Below are positions 33,832 through 36,879 of a stretch of DNA of 36,879 nt, piece by piece; position 1 is the first letter of the stretch, and every line of letters starts with the position of its first letter. The stretch is from Rhodospirillales bacterium (lineage in GTDB: Bacteria; Pseudomonadota; Alphaproteobacteria; ATCC43930; CGMCC-115725). The notes below the pieces were generated by a model, which saw nothing but the letters and a program-made list of their open reading frames with translations, did no database searches and had not been told where the DNA came from. Both the position numbers and the translations under genes were made by a program. Location of the stretch: assembly GCA_027315365.1 (NCBI GenBank), contig DAHUYF010000138.1, positions 1 to 36,879 of the forward strand, written 5' to 3'.

Positions 33832-34875
33832 ATGCAGCAAGACCAGTTCAATCACTCGGCGGCGCGGCGGATACAGCCCGATTGCATCGCCTCAAGCACT
33901 CGTCGGGTGAGCGCTCGGCAGCCAATCGTCACACGTCTCAATCTTGCTCTCATCTGGTTCGTATTGGCCGGGACGACGTTTCAACTATTCGGCATGCCGG
34001 TAGTGTTGCGCGTCGTTGGCTCGCGGGCCACATGCCTTCTGCTGCCGATCATGCTGATTCAGCCGCTTCACTGGGGGCTGATCCACGAAGGCATCCATTC
34101 CCACCTGCTTCGCAAACGTCGCGCCAATGAATTCTTCGCACGGCTACTGTCAGTCGCGCTCGGAGTGCCATTCGATGCTACGCGCTTCGGCCACCTGGTT
34201 CATCACCGGTTTTCCCGGCACAGTTACGACCGGCCCGATGTGTACGATGGCCGCAGTCGGTACGCAGCTGTTTGGGCGCGCTATTGGGGGCGGCTCTTTG
34301 GCGGTGTTTATCTGGGGCTCCTGGTTTCACCGTTGATTGCGTGCGTTCCCATGTCGCTGGGGGTGCATTTCGCGAAAAAGATGATCCCCATCGCCGAGGA
34401 TGGCGATGCTGAGGTGCGGCGCCTCTACATATCGCTGGTGACGAATGTCTCGAAGCGGCGCCGCACCCGGCGAGAATTTGGGTTGACGCTGGTGTTATAC
34501 GGCGCGAGCGCGTGGATGTATGGCACGGCGTGGCCGATGCTGCTGGCCACCATGTATGTGCGCGGCGTATGGCATTCGTTCGCGGACAACGTCCCCCATC
34601 ACGACGTGGCTCCCGACGAACCGGAGCGTGCTCGGAATTACGCGATGCCGCAGTATCTGGGATTTTTTATTATGAATCAGCATCTGCATTTAACGCACCA
34701 CCGTCATCCGGCCGCGCCGTGGACGGCTCTCCCCGCGATGAGCACGCCGGAGGACGAGCGGCCCTACGAGAATTATTTCCGCGCCGCGCTCCGTCAGGCG
34801 AGTGGAAGCTATCCCCGCCGTCCCCAGCACCAATGCCACGCGCGGGAGACCAGCGATTCTCCGACCCATCAATAG
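33832..34875 (+). CDS. Membrane fatty-acid desaturase-type protein
   Basis: A 347-residue integral membrane diiron protein of the fatty-acid desaturase superfamily. The three histidine clusters are present: HEGIHSH (85-91), HLVHHRFSRH (121-130) and HLHLTHHRH (284-292). A further HH is found in NVPHHDVAP. Several hydrophobic segments surround them. Relatives desaturate or hydroxylate acyl chains, sterols or carotenoids using O2. ATG 33832 is chosen because GGGGGAA precedes it; an in-frame extension upstream looks non-coding. It is the first gene of the island cargo and is followed by an SDR 57 bp away. Codon use is less GC-biased than in the flanks. Confidence 0.85.
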   Translation: MQQDQFNHSAARRIQPDCIASSTRRVSARQPIVTRLNLALIWFVLAGTTFQLFGMPVVLRVVGSRATCLLLPIMLIQPLHWGLIHEGIHSHLLRKRRANEFFARLLSVALGVPFDATRFGHLVHHRFSRHSYDRPDVYDGRSRYAAVWARYWGRLFGGVYLGLLVSPLIACVPMSLGVHFAKKMIPIAEDGDAEVRRLYISLVTNVSKRRRTRREFGLTLVLYGASAWMYGTAWPMLLATMYVRGVWHSFADNVPHHDVAPDEPERARNYAMPQYLGFFIMNQHLHLTHHRHPAAPWTALPAMSTPEDERPYENYFRAALRQASGSYPRRPQHQCHARETSDSPTHQ

Positions 34876-34932
34876 CATCACGCAAGCTGACGGGATTAAC
34901 GAAAATCGCCCCACTCCGAGACCGGATGGACC

Positions 34933-35811
34933 ATGGACCACCCAGATTCCATGAGCATGAAAACATGCATCGTCACTGGCCCGACGTCGGGAATTGGCAA
35001 AGCCACGGCACTTGAGCTCGCGAGAAGAGGGGCAACCGTCGTCCTCGTTTGCAGAAACAGGCAGAAAGGCGAGGAGGCCGTCCGGGAAATTCAGGCGCAA
35101 GCTCAACATTGCACAATTGATCTATTTATTGCCGACCTTTCGTCGCAGCAGCAAATCCGCGCGTTCGCCGCAGAATTCAGCCATAAATTCGATCGCCTGC
35201 ATCTCCTGATCAATAACGCCGGCGCGATGTTTCCCCGGCGCGCGGAGAGCGTCGACGGCATGGAAATGACTTTGGCGGTCAACCATCTTGCGCCGTTCCT
35301 CTTGACCAACCTGCTGCTCGACAAACTGAAATCGGGCGGCGATGCGCGGATTGTCAATGTTAATTCGGACGCACATGAGCAAGGGAAGATTGATTTTACT
35401 GATCTTCAGATGCTGCGCCGCTATAGGCGCGGCATGGGGATGCGAGCCTACGCGAATGCGAAGCTCGCCAATCTGCTGACCGTATACGAGCTTGCCGGTC
35501 GTCTTCAGGACACGCGGGTTACCGTCAATGCCCTGCACCCCGGGTACGTGGCAACCGACATCATCAGGTTTCGCGGCGTGACCGGCCCGCATCGGCTGCT
35601 CAAACCACTTTGGAGTGCCGCAAAGCATTTCATTCTTACGCCGGAAAAAGGCGCACGTACCTCAATCCATCTTGCCTGTTCCCCTCGAGTTGCGAATGTC
35701 TCCGGGAGGTATTTCGAGAAATGTGTGCCGGTTGCGTCCAGTCCGCTATCGTACGATAGAGACATGCAGAGACGGATGTGGGAGGTCAGCGAGCAATTGA
35801 CGGCCGGCTAG
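34933..35811 (+). CDS. Retinol-dehydrogenase-like SDR
   Basis: A 292-residue SDR with the retinol/WW-domain-oxidoreductase-like pattern: VTGPTSGIGKATALELARRG (15-34), NNAGAMF (94-100), the catalytic S145, Y173 and K177 (YANAKLAN), and HPGYVATDI. It reduces or oxidises a lipid-like alcohol/ketone with NAD(P). Three in-frame ATGs (34933, 34951, 34957) are possible starts, and none has a strong ribosome-binding site. It lies between the desaturase and a DUF6134 gene on the same strand, so the three may work on one lipid substrate. That is inference. Confidence 0.87.
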   Translation: MDHPDSMSMKTCIVTGPTSGIGKATALELARRGATVVLVCRNRQKGEEAVREIQAQAQHCTIDLFIADLSSQQQIRAFAAEFSHKFDRLHLLINNAGAMFPRRAESVDGMEMTLAVNHLAPFLLTNLLLDKLKSGGDARIVNVNSDAHEQGKIDFTDLQMLRRYRRGMGMRAYANAKLANLLTVYELAGRLQDTRVTVNALHPGYVATDIIRFRGVTGPHRLLKPLWSAAKHFILTPEKGARTSIHLACSPRVANVSGRYFEKCVPVASSPLSYDRDMQRRMWEVSEQLTAG

Positions 35812-35849
35812 CGGAAGGGAGATGTGCGGAGACAATCCGGGAAGCACAA

Positions 35850-36554
35850 ATGTACCAATTACTGTGGGCCTTGAAAACCTCGTCGTCGGCCAGGCTTCTC
35901 TTTCCCAGAGGGTTGTCCGGTGCCGTGGCGATTTTCATGATCATCATGGCCGGATCCACAGTGGCTGCCTCCCAGCAGCGATATACATATCAGGTCCATG
36001 ATTCGATCTTTGGCACGATCGGATACTACAGCAACACTTTAGAGAAGAACGGCGATGAGACGACCGTGACCACGGAAGCTCATATCAAGGCCTCTGTTCT
36101 CGGCATCACACTTTACCGTCAGGAGGCCTCCCGTACCGAGCGTCTGGTTGGCGATCGTCTTGTCTACTTTCACGGCGTCACCACCGAAAACGGCCATCCC
36201 TTCGAGGTGAATGGCCGGGCGGAAGCAGACCATTTCATCGTCACCTCCCCCAGCGGAAAATTTACCGCGCCAAGCACGATCAGGTCCGTTAATCCATGGT
36301 CGTGGGCGACAGGCGCCGCTGTCGGGGACGTGGTTCTCATGCCTGATACGGGCCTCGTCGAAAAAGTGCATGTCAGCGGCGGCGAGGAAACGTCGATCGA
36401 GGTCGATGGGGCTTCGATGCGGGTACGACGGTCTCAAATAGAGACGGAGAACGGAGCCGAGCGATACGATATCTGGACGGACGATTACGGAAAACCTGTG
36501 AAATTTGATATCCAGGACAGCCAAAGCACCGTCACGTTCATGCTTGTCAAATGA
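35850..36554 (+). CDS. DUF6134-family exported protein
   Basis: A 234-residue protein with a long basic N-region and hydrophobic export segment (GAVAIFMIIMAGSTVAAS). The mature part is beta-rich and matches the DUF6134 pattern: YTYQVHDSIFGTIGYYSNTL, LGITLYRQEASRTERLV, YFHGVTTENG, SPSGKFTAPSTI and a late YDIWTDDYGKPVKF. No activity is known for this family. ATG 35850 follows GGGAAG. It is 38 bp after the SDR on the same strand and may be the third gene of an island operon. Confidence 0.78.
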   Translation: MYQLLWALKTSSSARLLFPRGLSGAVAIFMIIMAGSTVAASQQRYTYQVHDSIFGTIGYYSNTLEKNGDETTVTTEAHIKASVLGITLYRQEASRTERLVGDRLVYFHGVTTENGHPFEVNGRAEADHFIVTSPSGKFTAPSTIRSVNPWSWATGAAVGDVVLMPDTGLVEKVHVSGGEETSIEVDGASMRVRRSQIETENGAERYDIWTDDYGKPVKFDIQDSQSTVTFMLVK

Positions 36555-36565
36555 ATTCGGCGGCG

Positions 36566-36647
36566 GCCGCTGCTTCAGGTCGGACGTGACGCCGATATAG
36601 CGCTGGCCTGCCCATGCATCGCTTCGCAGCAAGTAGACATCGCGCAT
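36566..36647 (-). pseudogene. Truncated GIY-YIG endonuclease-family gene (5' fragment)
   Basis: From ATG 36647 leftward the translation reads MRDVYLLRSDAWAGQRYIGV-TSDLKQR, the N-terminal strand-helix of small GIY-YIG nucleases of the YhbQ/UPF0213 kind (V-Y-L-L and Y-I-G signatures). After residue 27 the frame runs into proline-rich, antisense-of-DUF6134 sequence, so the rest of the domain (normally about 80-100 residues) is lost. It lies between the island cargo and the tRNA and may be a host gene cut by the integration. Confidence 0.65.
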
Positions 36648-36742
36648 TCGCTCAGCCCCCCTCCGCCGAGGCCTCGGAGGGCATCCTGCTTCGCGACTGT
36701 CAACGAGGCAAATCCTGCGAAGTGCGTGAGCGCGAAGCAGGA

Positions 36743-36819
36743 TGGTGGGCCCGGCAGGACTCGAACCTGCGACAACACCGTTATGAGCGGCGCGTTCTAA
36801 CCAGCTGAACTACAGGCCC
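36743..36819 (-). tRNA. tRNA with CAT anticodon (Met or Ile2)
   Basis: A complete 77-nt tRNA on the minus strand including encoded CCA. Acceptor GGGCCTG/CGGGCCC (one T-G wobble), D stem GTTC/GAAC, anticodon stem CGCCG/CGGTG with loop CTCATAA, T stem GCAGG/CCTGC with loop TTCGAGT. Position 11-24 is T-A rather than the commoner C-G, a compensated pair. CAT with a CTCATAA loop fits either elongator tRNA-Met or the lysidine-modified tRNA-Ile2; sequence alone does not decide. Its 3' end is repeated at 32486-32513, making it the probable island attachment site. Confidence 0.93.
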
Positions 36820-36879
36820 TTGATCCGAGGACGAGGACGGAAGGCAGGATAGCGGAAATCCGCCCTCAGGTGTCGAGGA

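Larger units (their letters stand above)
32486..36770. mobile_element. Probable tRNA-bounded genomic island (about 4.3 kb, remnant)
   Basis: The segment lies between an intact tRNA gene, transcribed leftward so that its 3' end faces the segment, and a copy of that tRNA's 3' end (32486-32513). This is the layout left by tyrosine-recombinase integration at a tRNA 3' end. Contents are an IS481-like transposase remnant, an LpxL-like fragment, a desaturase, an SDR, a DUF6134 protein and a GIY-YIG fragment. Base composition is visibly less GC-rich than the flanks. No integrase is present, so the island appears decayed or trimmed. Confidence 0.6.

Noticed and set aside
33558-33851. A 97-codon minus-strand frame in the island
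   Set aside because: No ribosome-binding site, unusual Cys/His/Trp content and no family resemblance.
1-36879. CRISPR arrays, rRNA genes, integrase genes, riboswitches
   Set aside because: No regularly spaced repeats, no rRNA-like sequence, no tyrosine or serine recombinase motifs and no recognised riboswitch core were seen on either strand.

Overview
The window reads as chromosome of a high-GC alphaproteobacterium. I infer this from the strong G/C third-position bias, a PspF/PspABC cassette with a YccF-like gene, a PhaB-type acetoacetyl-CoA reductase under an FNR/FixK box, and stand-alone CoxL-like and FAH-family catabolic genes. A Rhodospirillales-like host is plausible, but no rRNA or housekeeping marker is present to place it. 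Genes are densely packed, often with 1-17 bp overlaps.

Layout, left to right. (1) 1-4.1 kb: a metallophosphoesterase bracketed by two copies of a palindromic repeat, then the envelope-stress module pspF (minus) divergent from pspA-pspB-pspC-yccF (plus), with a near-consensus sigma-54 promoter between them. (2) 4.1-13.0 kb: metabolic genes and a chemoreceptor: coniferyl-aldehyde-type dehydrogenase, molybdopterin hydroxylase large subunit, FAH-family hydrolase, methyl-accepting chemotaxis protein, beta-hydroxyacid dehydrogenase, and phaB behind a perfect FNR/FixK box. (3) 13.0-22.8 kb: the most interesting block, a two-armed biosynthetic-looking locus. The minus arm is a tightly overlapped run (thermostable-hemolysin family protein, AMP-ligase, heme-oxygenase-like diiron protein, SDR, secreted TPR protein, methyltransferase, small ORF). 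The plus arm carries a class III aminotransferase, a type III polyketide synthase and an FAD oxidoreductase, followed by a small lipoprotein. (4) 22.9-27.0 kb: a minus-strand operon in which a beta-barrel protein and a small PstS-like periplasmic protein lie between an OmpR-type regulator and its likely kinase. (5) 27.4-32.5 kb: an ATP-grasp protein, an exported PQQ-type beta-propeller protein, and a divergent PmrA/QseB-type regulator-kinase pair with a PmrA-like box. (6) 32.5-36.8 kb: an apparent genomic island. It is bounded by an intact CAT-anticodon tRNA at the right and a 3'-tRNA remnant at the left. It contains an IS481-like transposase remnant, an LpxL-like acyltransferase fragment, a fatty-acid desaturase, an SDR, a DUF6134 protein and a GIY-YIG fragment, and is visibly less GC-rich than the rest.

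The candidate undescribed system is block 3. My reading is that an activated fatty acid (AMP-ligase) is extended by the type III PKS, aminated or reduced by the aminotransferase, SDR and FAD enzyme, methylated by the methyltransferase, and modified by a UndA/CADD/SznF-like diiron oxidase. The 'hemolysin' would more likely be a GNAT-fold acyltransferase than a toxin. Each family assignment rests on visible motifs. The pathway and product are inference.
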